Origin: Paraburkholderia eburnea
GTDB taxonomy: Bacteria; Pseudomonadota; Gammaproteobacteria; Burkholderiales; Burkholderiaceae
Assembly: GCF_002917095.1 (NCBI RefSeq)
Contig: NZ_PQGA01000014.1
Coordinates: 62,001-126,000 of the forward strand
Direction: 5' to 3'
DNA: 64,000 nt
A model generated the notes under the pieces. The model did no database searches. It saw nothing but the letters and a program-made list of their open reading frames with translations, and was not told the origin of the DNA. Positions 56,240 through 64,000 of the stretch are shown here, piece after piece. Position numbers and translations under genes: made by a program. Each line of letters begins with the position of its first letter. The stretch's first letter is position 1.

Positions 56240-57862
56240 ATGGCCGAGCCCGCTCCCGCCGCGCGCATCAAGGCGGCCTCGTCCGCCAGCCCGCGCCCTG
56301 AAGGTGCGTCCGGCACGTCGGACACACCCGGCGCGCTCGACGACGAAGCGCGCGACGCCCGCTACGCCAATCCCTTCGCCCCGCCAGACGAGGCCGAAGC
56401 CGCCGCCGAGGCACGCCCGCGCTCGCTGTTCGGCGAAATCCTCGACTGGATGCTCGCGCCGCTGCTGCTGCTCTGGCCGATGAGCATCGCGGTCACCTAT
56501 CTGGTCGCCAAGTCGATCGCCAACGGCCCGTTCGACCGCGCGCTCGAAACCGATGCCTATGTGCTCGCGCGCCAGATCCACCCCGTCAACGGCGTGGCCG
56601 AGCTGACGCTGCCCGATTCCACGCGCGACTTCCTGCGCGCCGACAACGTCGACAGCGTCTATTACCAGGTGCTCGGCAGCCGCGGCGAACTGGTGGGCGG
56701 CGACCGCGACATGCCGCTGCCGCGCGACGACGACCGGCCCTCGCCCGGCCTCGTCGAGTTTCGCGACGACACGCTGCACGGCACCGATATCCGCGTCGCC
56801 TACACGACGGTCGAGCCGCCGCATCTCACCGGCTCGCAGCCCGTGCTCGTGCAGGTGGCCGAGACGCTCGACAAGCGCCGCGCGCTCGCCAACGACATCA
56901 TCAAGGGCGTGATCCTGCCGCAGTTCGTGATCCTGCCGCTCGCGATCCTGCTGGTGTGGTTCGGACTCTCGCGCGGGCTGGCGCCGCTGCACGCGCTGCA
57001 GTCGAACATCCGCATGCGCCGCCCCGACGATCTCTCGCCGCTCGAAGCGCGCCGCGCGCCGCCCGAAATCGAACCGCTCGTGACCTCGTTCAACGACCTG
57101 CTCACGCGCCTCGAACAGAACATGGAACTGCAAAAACGCTTCATCGCCGATGCCGCGCATCAGATGAAAACGCCGCTCGCGGGTCTGCGCACCCAGGCCG
57201 AACTCGCGCTGCGGCAGGACGCTTCGCCCGAGGTGCATCGCTCGCTCGAACAGATCGCGATGAGTTCCGAACATGCGGCGCGGCTCGTCACGCAGTTGCT
57301 GGCGCTTGCGCGCGCCGAAAATCGCATGTCGGGCCAGGTCTTCACATCCGTCGATGTCACCGAAGTCGCGCGCCATGCGGTGCGCGACTGGGTGCAGCCC
57401 GCGCTCGCGCGGCAGATGGACCTGGGCTACGAAGGCCCGGACGACGCGGGCAGTCAGGGCGAGACACAGGACGGCGCAAGCGCGCCCATGATCGTCGAGG
57501 GCAACCCGGTGATGCTGCGCGAGATGCTGTCGAACCTGATCGACAACGCCATCCGCTACACGCCGCCAGGCGGGCGCATCACCGTGCGCGTGCGGCCCGA
57601 CCCCGCCGCGCGGGCCGTGCATCTGGAAGTGGAAGACACCGGCATCGGCATTCCGGCCGCCGAGCGCGAGCGCGTGCAGGAGCGCTTCTACCGCATTCTG
57701 GGACGCGACGGCGACGGCAGCGGCCTCGGTCTTGCGATCGTGCGCGAGATCGCGACGATGCACGGCGGCACGCTCGCCATCGACGACCATGTCTATCAGG
57801 AAACGCCGCGCCTGGCGGGCACGCTTGTGCGCGTCACGCTGCGTCTGCGCGGGACCAGCTGA
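56240..57862 (+). CDS. Sensor histidine kinase with TctE-type N-terminal domain
   Basis: A 540-residue membrane kinase. About 70 residues of Pro/Ala-rich cytoplasmic sequence precede the first membrane helix (LLLLWPMSIAVTYLVAKSIA). The region after it (NGPFDRALETDAYVLARQI) matches the 2CSK_N sensor of TctE kinases. The H-box is ADAAHQMKTPLAGL, the N-box NLIDNAIRYTPPGG, and the G-boxes DTGIGIPA and GSGLGLAIV. Partner of the regulator just upstream. Confidence 0.9.
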   Translation: MAEPAPAARIKAASSASPRPEGASGTSDTPGALDDEARDARYANPFAPPDEAEAAAEARPRSLFGEILDWMLAPLLLLWPMSIAVTYLVAKSIANGPFDRALETDAYVLARQIHPVNGVAELTLPDSTRDFLRADNVDSVYYQVLGSRGELVGGDRDMPLPRDDDRPSPGLVEFRDDTLHGTDIRVAYTTVEPPHLTGSQPVLVQVAETLDKRRALANDIIKGVILPQFVILPLAILLVWFGLSRGLAPLHALQSNIRMRRPDDLSPLEARRAPPEIEPLVTSFNDLLTRLEQNMELQKRFIADAAHQMKTPLAGLRTQAELALRQDASPEVHRSLEQIAMSSEHAARLVTQLLALARAENRMSGQVFTSVDVTEVARHAVRDWVQPALARQMDLGYEGPDDAGSQGETQDGASAPMIVEGNPVMLREMLSNLIDNAIRYTPPGGRITVRVRPDPAARAVHLEVEDTGIGIPAAERERVQERFYRILGRDGDGSGLGLAIVREIATMHGGTLAIDDHVYQETPRLAGTLVRVTLRLRGTS

Positions 57863-58145
57863 CACGCGTAAGCCAAAACTGACGTCAGAAGAGACCAAAC
57901 AGGCTTGGGACTTTCCCTTAGCCGCGCGGCATACATCGCAGGAAAAATCGCACACTCAACGCCGATAAACGCACGTTAAACGGCGTTCACGAATCGTTAA
58001 AAGTATTTGCGCGAACATAAAGCCTTCCGCATGCGCCCCGAAACCCGACCCCGCACGTCAGAACCCCGTAAGTTTCCATTCCAATAATGCTGCGCAGGAC
58101 CGCCGCGAACGCGGCCCCACACGCACATCAAAATTGGAGACACAT

Positions 58146-59804
58146 ATGGCAACCGTTGGCGGACAAGTCTCGCACGCGCCGATGACCAGTGACGAAAAAC
58201 GCGTGATCTTCGCGTCGTCGCTCGGCACCGTGTTCGAGTGGTACGACTTCTATCTGGCCGGCTCGCTCGCGGCCTTCATCAGCAAGAGCTTCTTCTCCGG
58301 CGTCAATCCCACCGCGGGCTTCATCTTCACGTTGCTCGGCTTCGCCGCGGGCTTCGCGGTGCGCCCGTTCGGCGCGATCGTGTTCGGGCGTCTGGGCGAC
58401 CTCGTGGGCCGCAAGCACACCTTCCTCGTCACCATCGTCATCATGGGCCTGTCGACCTTCGTGGTCGGCTTCCTGCCCGGTTACGCGTCGATCGGCATCG
58501 CCGCGCCGGTGATCTTCATCGGTATGCGATTGCTGCAGGGCCTCGCGCTCGGCGGCGAGTACGGCGGCGCGGCAACCTACGTCGCGGAACACGCGCCGCC
58601 CGGACGCCGCGGCTTCTACACCGCCTGGATCCAGACGACCGCCACGCTCGGCCTGTTTCTGTCGCTGCTCGTGATTCTCGGCGTGCGTACCTCCATCGGC
58701 GAAGACGCATTCAGCGCATGGGGCTGGCGCGTGCCGTTCGTCGCCTCGATCCTGCTGCTCGCGGTCTCGGTGTGGATCCGTCTGCAACTCGACGAATCGC
58801 CGGCGTTCAAGCGCATCAAGGCCGAAGGCAAGGTGTCGAAGGCGCCGCTCACGGAAGCGTTCGGCCAATGGCGCAACCTCAAGGTCGTGATCCTCGCGCT
58901 GATCGGCGTGACGGCGGGTCAGGCCGTGGTCTGGTACACGGGCCAGTTCTACGCGCTGTTCTTCCTCACGCAGACGCTCAAGGTCGAAGGCGCGAGCGCC
59001 AACATCCTGATCGCGCTGGCGCTCCTGATCGGCACGCCGTTCTTCCTGTTCTTCGGATCGCTGTCGGACAAGATCGGCCGCAAGCCGATCATCATGGCCG
59101 GCTGCCTGATCGCCGCGCTCACCTACTTCCCGCTCTTCAAGGCGCTCACGCACTACGCGAATCCGGCGCTCGAAGCCGCGACCGCCCGCGCGCCGATCGT
59201 CGTGATCGCGAATCCGGACGAATGCTCGTTCCAGTTCAACCCCGTGGGCACCTCGAAGTTCACCAGTTCGTGCGATATCGCCAAGAGCGCGCTGTCGAAG
59301 GCTGGCCTGAACTACTCGAACGTGGCCGCGCCGGCGGGCACGCTCGCGCAGATCAAGGTGGGCGATACGACCATCGACACGTATAACGGCAAGGCGCCAG
59401 GCGCCAAGGAGGCGGGCGCGACGTTCGACAAGACGCTTTCGGGCGCGTTGAAGAGCGCGGGTTATCCGCTCAAGGCCGATCCAGCGCAGCTCAACTGGCC
59501 GATGACGGTGGTGGTCCTGACGATCCTCGTGATCTTCGTGACGATGGTGTACGGGCCAATCGCGGCGATGCTGGTGGAGATGTTCCCGACACGCATCCGC
59601 TATACGTCGATGTCGCTGCCCTATCACATCGGCAATGGCTGGTTCGGCGGCTTCCTGCCCGCGACGGCGTTCGCGATCGTGGCGGCGAGAGGCGATATCT
59701 ACTCGGGGCTCTGGTATCCGATCATCATCGCGCTGGCGACGTTTGTGATCGGCATGTTGTTCGTGAAGGAAACCAAGGATTCGGATATTTATGCGCAGGA
59801 TTGA
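58146..59804 (+). CDS. MHS-family MFS transporter with central insertion
   Basis: A 552-residue inner-membrane symporter, 12 helices. FEWYDFYLAGSLAAFIS, GRLGDLVGRKHTFL (motif A) and the repeat SLSDKIGRKPIIMAG place it in the metabolite:H+ symporter group with KgtP and ProP. Between helices 9 and 10 (about residues 340-460) is a hydrophilic insertion with two Cys (DECSFQF and TSSCDIAK), likely periplasmic. The substrate is probably an organic acid or betaine. GGAG lies eight bases before ATG at 58146. The TctDE-like system upstream may regulate it. Confidence 0.88.
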   Translation: MATVGGQVSHAPMTSDEKRVIFASSLGTVFEWYDFYLAGSLAAFISKSFFSGVNPTAGFIFTLLGFAAGFAVRPFGAIVFGRLGDLVGRKHTFLVTIVIMGLSTFVVGFLPGYASIGIAAPVIFIGMRLLQGLALGGEYGGAATYVAEHAPPGRRGFYTAWIQTTATLGLFLSLLVILGVRTSIGEDAFSAWGWRVPFVASILLLAVSVWIRLQLDESPAFKRIKAEGKVSKAPLTEAFGQWRNLKVVILALIGVTAGQAVVWYTGQFYALFFLTQTLKVEGASANILIALALLIGTPFFLFFGSLSDKIGRKPIIMAGCLIAALTYFPLFKALTHYANPALEAATARAPIVVIANPDECSFQFNPVGTSKFTSSCDIAKSALSKAGLNYSNVAAPAGTLAQIKVGDTTIDTYNGKAPGAKEAGATFDKTLSGALKSAGYPLKADPAQLNWPMTVVVLTILVIFVTMVYGPIAAMLVEMFPTRIRYTSMSLPYHIGNGWFGGFLPATAFAIVAARGDIYSGLWYPIIIALATFVIGMLFVKETKDSDIYAQD

Positions 59805-59854
59805 GCGCATCGATGGAGACGACCCGGCGCCCTGAAAAAGTTTTGAGAAGGTGC

Positions 59855-59883
59855 TTGACAGGGTGCCGGGCCGTAGGCATAAT
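59855..59883 (+). promoter_or_regulatory. Promoter of tRNA-Met
   Basis: Consensus TTGACA (59855-59860), a 17-base spacer and CATAAT (59878-59883), ending 12 bases before the tRNA 5' end, with an AT-rich stretch ahead. Confidence 0.85.
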
Positions 59884-59895
59884 CTTTTTCTCTTA

Positions 59896-59972
<77 letters not shown>

Positions 59973-59979
59973 AATGCGA

Positions 59980-60013
59980 AAGCCGCGGTTTCTTTCGAAA
60001 CAGCGGCTTTTTC
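59980..60013 (+). terminator. Terminator after tRNA-Met
   Basis: AAGCCGC (59980-59986) pairs with GCGGCTT (60003-60009), inner GTTTC/GAAAC pair, then TTTT. Confidence 0.9.
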
Positions 60014-60033
60014 TATTTCTCACGCCCTCGCAC

Positions 60034-60636
60034 CTACGTCATTGCCGCGAAGACACTCGCGAGCTTTTGCCTGATCAGCAGCTTTTGCAATGACGCCGCC
60101 TCCGCCTCTGTCAGCGAGGCCAAGATCTGGCCACCCCGAATCAAAAGCAGTTCGCCATCGCCGTTGAGCGCACAGGCAAAGCCGTTTGTATCGCGAATAG
60201 AGGTCGCCTGCGCATCATCGCCAGTCTTGCCGGCTTCAACCGGGCTTGTCGCTCGTCGTACAACAGGCTTGCGGCGCACCTTCGCTTTCTGCGCTTTCTT
60301 GACCGGACCGCCGAAGACACTGGTTTGTGCGGCAACGCCCAAGGGCGGCGCAATGACTTCGCTCGCATCGACGACCCGCTGATTGACTCGCGTAACCGAA
60401 TCGCCGTTTATCTGATCCGGTAAGTAATACGCGTTGACGTGTCTGCCACCTTGCATAACGCGCTCCGTCAATACGCGTCCACTACGGATCGACGGCCACA
60501 TATCGGCAGTGATCTTGCCCGGGTCGGCAATTCCAAGGTGCTCGGCAATCTGCGCCGAGGTCGCGCCGGGGCGCTCCCGGATCAACGCAAGGATTTCTGC
60601 TCGACGGCTAGGGCGACGCTTCGAGGCTCGTGCCAT
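60034..60636 (-). CDS. Winged-helix DNA-binding protein, phage/plasmid-like
   Basis: A 200-residue basic protein. Residues 10-60 form a winged helix: SRRAEILALIRERPGATSAQIAEHLGI, then a wing with GRVLTERVMQGGRHVNAYYL. The middle is Lys/Arg-rich (KKAQKAKVRRKP), and the C-terminus FACALNGDGELLLIRGGQILASLTEAEAASLQKLL resembles small domains of mobile-element regulators. The gene is visibly less GC-rich than its neighbours and sits beside a tRNA. ATG at 60636 follows GAGGAG. No integrase or att duplication accompanies it. Target unknown. Confidence 0.7.
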   Translation of the reverse strand: MARASKRRPSRRAEILALIRERPGATSAQIAEHLGIADPGKITADMWPSIRSGRVLTERVMQGGRHVNAYYLPDQINGDSVTRVNQRVVDASEVIAPPLGVAAQTSVFGGPVKKAQKAKVRRKPVVRRATSPVEAGKTGDDAQATSIRDTNGFACALNGDGELLLIRGGQILASLTEAEAASLQKLLIRQKLASVFAAMT

Positions 60637-60788
60637 TTCCGGACTCCTCACTAAACGACTGGCGCTTTATTGCGCAAGCACGTATTAGGATGGCAGTCGC
60701 CGGAAAAGTTACCCGCAATATTTAAGCCTTGGTCGCTCCAGCGCAAACTCAGACCGCTTTGCGCTTACGGCCACACTCCCCCTCTGCC

Positions 60789-61466
60789 TCACCCTTCAAT
60801 CCGCCCACGAGTCACGCGCAGGAGCGCGGCCATCGCTTCGCGCGCGGCGTTCGCGTCGCGCCGGGCAATCGCATCCGCGACTACGGTGTGGTCGGGCAGC
60901 GCGGCGTTGAAGACATCAGCGCGTTTGGCGTTCACGCGCAACTGGCCTTCGAGCGTACGCCCGATCAGCACGCCCAGCGGCACCAGCAATTCGTTGCGGC
61001 ACGCCGCCAGCACGGCCAGATGAAAGCGCAGATCGGCGCGCACCCATTCGTCGACGTTACGCGCGACGGCCATCGCCGCGTGCGCTTCGTCGATGCGGGC
61101 AAGCGACGCGGCGTCGTGCGCGCTCGCGGCGAGTCCCGCCGCGTAAGGTTCGATCATTTCGCGCATTTCCTGGAGCTTGAGCGCGAAGGCAAGCGGCGGC
61201 GCGACGCGCGCATACCAGTCGAGCAGATCGGCGTCGAGCAGGTTCCACGCGGCGCGCTCGCGCACGCGCGTGCCCACTTTCGGCCGCGACTCCACGAGTC
61301 CTTTCGACGTCAGCGTGCGCAGCGCCTCGCGCAGTACCGTGCGGCTCACGTCGAAGCGCTCCATGAGTTCGGCTTCGCGCGGCAGGATCTCGCCAGGCGC
61401 AGGCTCGCCGCGCAGAATCGCGCTGCCGAGTTCGAAGGCCACCGTGCCGTGCAGATCGCGCTGAAT
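60789..61466 (-). CDS. GntR/FadR-family regulator divergent from dgoD, probable ATT start
   Basis: A repressor-type regulator, about 226 residues. The winged helix reads LPREAELMERFDVSRTVLREALRTLTSKGLVESRPKVGTRV; the C-terminal FCD helical domain has the metal-site Asp/His pattern in RADLRFHLAVLAACRN. The FadR-type N-terminal helix (QRDLHGTVAFELGSAILRGE) requires starting before GTG at 61442. No ATG or GTG exists there, but ATT at 61466 is preceded by AGGAG at exactly seven bases. Divergent from D-galactonate dehydratase, so it is likely a DgoR-like repressor responding to galactonate. Confidence 0.85.
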   Translation of the reverse strand: MQRDLHGTVAFELGSAILRGEPAPGEILPREAELMERFDVSRTVLREALRTLTSKGLVESRPKVGTRVRERAAWNLLDADLLDWYARVAPPLAFALKLQEMREMIEPYAAGLAASAHDAASLARIDEAHAAMAVARNVDEWVRADLRFHLAVLAACRNELLVPLGVLIGRTLEGQLRVNAKRADVFNAALPDHTVVADAIARRDANAAREAMAALLRVTRGRIEG

Positions 61467-61506
61467 GACTGTTCTCCTGGATATTGGGAATCGGCGAGAA
61501 ATAATA

Positions 61507-61516
61507 CTATTAATAG
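61507..61516. promoter_or_regulatory. Candidate regulator operator between dgoR-like gene and dgoD
   Basis: Perfect palindrome CTATTAATAG in the only AT-rich part of the divergent region, 40 bases from the regulator start and 120 from dgoD. Confidence 0.45.
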
Positions 61517-61636
61517 CACTTTAACGCGAATTTCGGCGTTTTTTGCAGTAGCATGTGCGCCAGGACGCGCGGGGACGCCAGCCAGGCGGCCCGCGCCGTG
61601 AACCTTACCGCTCAAGCCTGGATCCGGAGACATCCC

Positions 61637-62785
61637 ATGAAAATCACCAAGCTCGAAACCTTCGTCGTGCCGCCGCGCTGGCTCTTTCTCAAGATCGAAA
61701 CGGACGAAGGCATCGTCGGCTGGGGCGAGCCGATCGTCGAAGGCCGCGCGCACACGGTCGAAGCCGCCGTGCAGGAACTCGCCGATTACCTCATCGGCAA
61801 GGACCCGCTCCTGATCGAGGATCATTGGCAGGTGATGTATCGCGCGGGCTTCTATCGCGGCGGCCCGATCACGATGAGCGCGATCGCGGGCGTCGATCAG
61901 GCTTTGTGGGACATCAAGGGCAAGCATCATGGCGTGCCCGTGCATGCGCTGCTCGGCGGCCAGGTGCGCGACAGGATCAAGGTCTATTCGTGGATCGGCG
62001 GCGACCGTCCGAGCGACGTCGCCAACAACGCGCGCGCCGTGGTCGAGCGCGGCTTCAAGGCCGTGAAGATGAACGGTTCGGAAGAGCTGCAGATCATCGA
62101 CACCTGGGACAAGGTTCAGGGCGTGATCGACAATGTCGCGGCCGTGCGCGAGGCCGTGGGCCCGAACGTCGGCATCGGCGTGGACTTCCATGGCCGCGTG
62201 CACAAGCCGATGGCCAAGGTGCTCGCGAAGGAACTCGATCCGTACAAGCTGATGTTCATCGAGGAGCCGGTGCTCTCCGAGAACGTCGAGGCGCTGCGCG
62301 ACATCGTCAACCAGACCAGCACGCCGATCGCGCTGGGCGAGCGTCTCTACTCGCGCTGGGACTTCAAGCATATTCTCGCCAACGGCTTCGTGGACATCAT
62401 CCAGCCCGACGCTTCGCACGCGGGCGGCATCACCGAATGCCGCAAGATCGCGTCGATGGCCGAAGCCTACGACGTGGCGCTCGCGCTGCACTGCCCGCTT
62501 GGCCCGATCGCGCTCGCGACCTGCCTGCAGATCGACGCGGTGAGCTACAACGCGTTCATCCAGGAACAGAGCCTGGGCATCCACTACAACAAGGGCAACG
62601 ATCTGCTCGACTACATCCGCAATCCGGAAGTGTTCAAGTACGAAGACGGCTTCGTGTCGATTCCGCAGGGGCCGGGACTCGGCATCGAGGTCAACGAGGA
62701 AAAGGTGCGCGAGATGGCGAAGACCGGCCACCGCTGGCGTAACCCGGTGTGGCGCCACGAGGACGGCAGCGTCGCCGAGTGGTGA
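61637..62785 (+). CDS. dgoD: D-galactonate dehydratase
   Basis: Dehydrates D-galactonate to 2-keto-3-deoxygalactonate, 382 residues, enolase superfamily. Residues match the E. coli enzyme numbering: Asp183 and His185 (VDFHGRVHK), Glu209 (FIEEP), Glu235 (LGERLYS) and His285 (LHCPLGP). ATG at 61637 follows GGAG. No dgoK or dgoA gene is adjacent within the window; downstream are small unrelated genes. Induced presumably through the divergent GntR regulator. Confidence 0.95.
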   Translation: MKITKLETFVVPPRWLFLKIETDEGIVGWGEPIVEGRAHTVEAAVQELADYLIGKDPLLIEDHWQVMYRAGFYRGGPITMSAIAGVDQALWDIKGKHHGVPVHALLGGQVRDRIKVYSWIGGDRPSDVANNARAVVERGFKAVKMNGSEELQIIDTWDKVQGVIDNVAAVREAVGPNVGIGVDFHGRVHKPMAKVLAKELDPYKLMFIEEPVLSENVEALRDIVNQTSTPIALGERLYSRWDFKHILANGFVDIIQPDASHAGGITECRKIASMAEAYDVALALHCPLGPIALATCLQIDAVSYNAFIQEQSLGIHYNKGNDLLDYIRNPEVFKYEDGFVSIPQGPGLGIEVNEEKVREMAKTGHRWRNPVWRHEDGSVAEW

Positions 62786-63039
62786 TGAGCGCGCGATGTC
62801 GCGGCGTTACGTGACGGTCCGCGCGGGCCATGTTTCAGCGCCGTAACGTTTGAGGCCGATTTCTGGCTGGCAGGCCGCGTAGTGCTCCTGGGCGCTCGCG
62901 GCCTTTGTCGTTTTTGCACATTCCCGCACACAACGTTTTTCCTTGCGAAACCGCGCCGCACAAGGCGCGCGCGCACTCGCGAATGCGCTGCGAGCCTGAT
63001 GCGGCGCGCCGGACGCGCCGCTGGCCTGCTCCTTGCTGA

Positions 63040-63076
63040 ATCCCCTGTGAGATCAACGCGAAAAGCTACAGGGGAT
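63040..63076 (+). promoter_or_regulatory. Hairpin that sequesters the ribosome site of the next gene
   Basis: ATCCCCTGT (63040-63048) is perfectly complementary to ACAGGGGAT (63068-63076), with a 19-base loop. The 3' arm contains the Shine-Dalgarno AGGGGA, four bases before the ATG at 63081. In the transcript the site would be paired. Confidence 0.6.
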
Positions 63077-63080
63077 ACAC

Positions 63081-63380
63081 ATGGACTTCATGCTCCCGGA
63101 CTATCTGATCCGCGAACAGGCTGCCGTGCTCGCACTCGTCGTTTTCGGCCTGACGCGCGTCATTGCCGCCGCCGTCGCCTGCACGCGCGGCTGGCGCATC
63201 GCGGCGCTGGAGCTGAGCTTTATCGGCGTAGCGGTTCTGTGGTGCGCGCCGCAACTCATCGACCTGATCGCGCATCCCTCGTCGGTCGCCGCGCTCGCCG
63301 AACTCGAAGGCAAGGCCATTGGCTGCGCCATAGCCCTGTTCTTCTCGCCGATTCTCAGCCATCGCCTGGGCTATGAGTGA
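63081..63380 (+). CDS. Small membrane protein of unknown function
   Basis: A 99-residue protein with three hydrophobic segments (about residues 15-35, 42-60 and 77-92). No family recognised. The start has AGGGGA at an ideal distance. It lies between dgoD and the convergent copD-like gene, with 21 bases to the latter. Composition and codon use look like a real gene; the ribosome site is inside a hairpin. Confidence 0.65.
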   Translation: MDFMLPDYLIREQAAVLALVVFGLTRVIAAAVACTRGWRIAALELSFIGVAVLWCAPQLIDLIAHPSSVAALAELEGKAIGCAIALFFSPILSHRLGYE

Positions 63381-63401
63381 GCGCGCAACCAGGGTGACGT
63401 T

Positions 63402-64000
63402 TCAACCCTGCAACACATAGCCCGGCACGCTATGCGCCAGCACGGCCGCGATCACCAGCACGGCCATCATCACGAGCGCTTCGAGATGCAGCACGTTGAC
63501 GAAGCGCCGTGCCGCGCCGGTCGAGGCCGCGCGGCGCAGTTCGGGCATCGCCACCACGCGGTTGAAGCCGCCCAGCAGCAGCGCCAGCACGACGAGCGCG
63601 AGCTTGGCGAGCAGCACATGGCCCCATGTGCTCGCCTCCAGCGCGTCGATCGAGCCGCCAGTGCCGCGAATGCCGTTGAACACGCCCGTCGCCAGCACGA
63701 GACCGACGGCGAAAAACGCCACGTTCGATACCTGCCCCGCCGTGCGGATCAGCACGCCGCGCGCCGTCGAAGCGCCCAGCGCGGGCAGCACCGCCAGCCC
63801 GCCCGCCATCACGATGCCGCTCCAGGCGCTCGCGCTCAGCACGTGCAGCGTATGCAGGCCGAGGGCCGCCGAGGCGAAGCCCGCGTCCGCCGCGTGACCA
63901 AGGCCCGCGCGCCCCGCCGCCACGGCGATGATCGCAAGCCACAGCACGCCGTCGCGCAGCGGGCCGGCCGAGGCCAGCGCCGTCGCCAGCAGCACGAGCG
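63402..64000 (-). CDS. copD: CopD-domain membrane protein, 5' end outside the window
   Basis: The C-terminal 199 residues of an inner-membrane protein; the true start lies beyond 64000. Six or so helices are present. The CopD domain is recognised by LGLHTLHVLSASAWSGIVMAGGLAVLPAL, then NVAFFAVGLVLATGVFNG and TWGHVLLAKLALVVLALLLGGFNR. CopD proteins are linked to copper handling with CopC, which is not visible here. Confidence 0.82.
   Translation of the reverse strand, partial: LVLLATALASAGPLRDGVLWLAIIAVAAGRAGLGHAADAGFASAALGLHTLHVLSASAWSGIVMAGGLAVLPALGASTARGVLIRTAGQVSNVAFFAVGLVLATGVFNGIRGTGGSIDALEASTWGHVLLAKLALVVLALLLGGFNRVVAMPELRRAASTGAARRFVNVLHLEALVMMAVLVIAAVLAHSVPGYVLQG

Noticed and set aside
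55871..57955. A 694-codon antisense frame over the two-component system
   Set aside because: It is opposite complete kinase and regulator genes, with no ribosome site or motif.

Overview
The window reads as chromosomal DNA of a high-GC betaproteobacterium of the Burkholderiaceae, most likely Paraburkholderia, Caballeronia or Burkholderia. The basis is the GC-rich codon use, the gene order (recA-recX-DUF2889-sucC-sucD-terC-pilin-pglL), a BpeAB-OprB/BpeR-type efflux locus, and a purC-purE-purK-sua5 operon beside fba, pyk and pgk. This placement is inferred from gene content; no 16S gene is present. There is no insertion sequence, integrase or CRISPR array. Almost everything is core chromosome with a few accessory inserts.

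Layout, left to right. 0.1-2.9 kb: a Zn/Mn-type ABC uptake operon whose ATPase ends in a histidine-rich tail. 2.9-4.9 kb (accessory): a three-gene operon on the minus strand made of a Phd/YefM-like antitoxin, a PIN-like toxin and a CapV-like patatin phospholipase, driven by a promoter embedded in an inverted repeat. 4.9-9.4 kb: S-formylglutathione hydrolase, xylulokinase and an NCS2 nucleobase permease. 9.6-11.1 kb (accessory): an orphan HAD-type protein isolated between terminators. 11.2-18.3 kb: an RND tripartite efflux operon with its divergent TetR repressor and an AcrR-like operator. 18.4-24.5 kb: CoxG-like and DUF427 proteins, a small secreted protein, a DegP-type protease and a QseBC-like two-component system.

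25-29.5 kb: PBP4 (DacB), a sterol-desaturase-type membrane enzyme and a GDSL lipoprotein. 29.6-38.3 kb: Sua5, purK, purE, purC, fba, pyk and pgk, all on the minus strand. 38.9-46.2 kb: ilvE, a CHCC zinc-finger protein, waaF, an NTF2-like protein, a YheT-type hydrolase, an unknown protein, a BepA-like M48 protease and moaC. 46.3-55.2 kb: PglL oligosaccharyltransferase, a type IV pilin, TerC, sucD, sucC, DUF2889, recX and recA with a LexA box. 55.5-59.8 kb: a TctDE-like two-component system and an MHS-family transporter. 59.9-64 kb: tRNA-Met, a winged-helix DNA-binding protein, a GntR/FadR regulator divergent from D-galactonate dehydratase, a small membrane protein whose ribosome site lies in a hairpin, and the 3' part of a copD gene.

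The best candidate for an undescribed system is the antitoxin/PIN/patatin operon at 2.9-4.9 kb. The phospholipase resembles CBASS effectors, but no cyclic-nucleotide synthase lies beside it; instead it is translationally coupled to a toxin-antitoxin pair. Other points worth following are the pilin with a 43-residue leader next to pglL, a regulator gene that appears to start with ATT, and a hairpin that hides a Shine-Dalgarno sequence at 63.05 kb.
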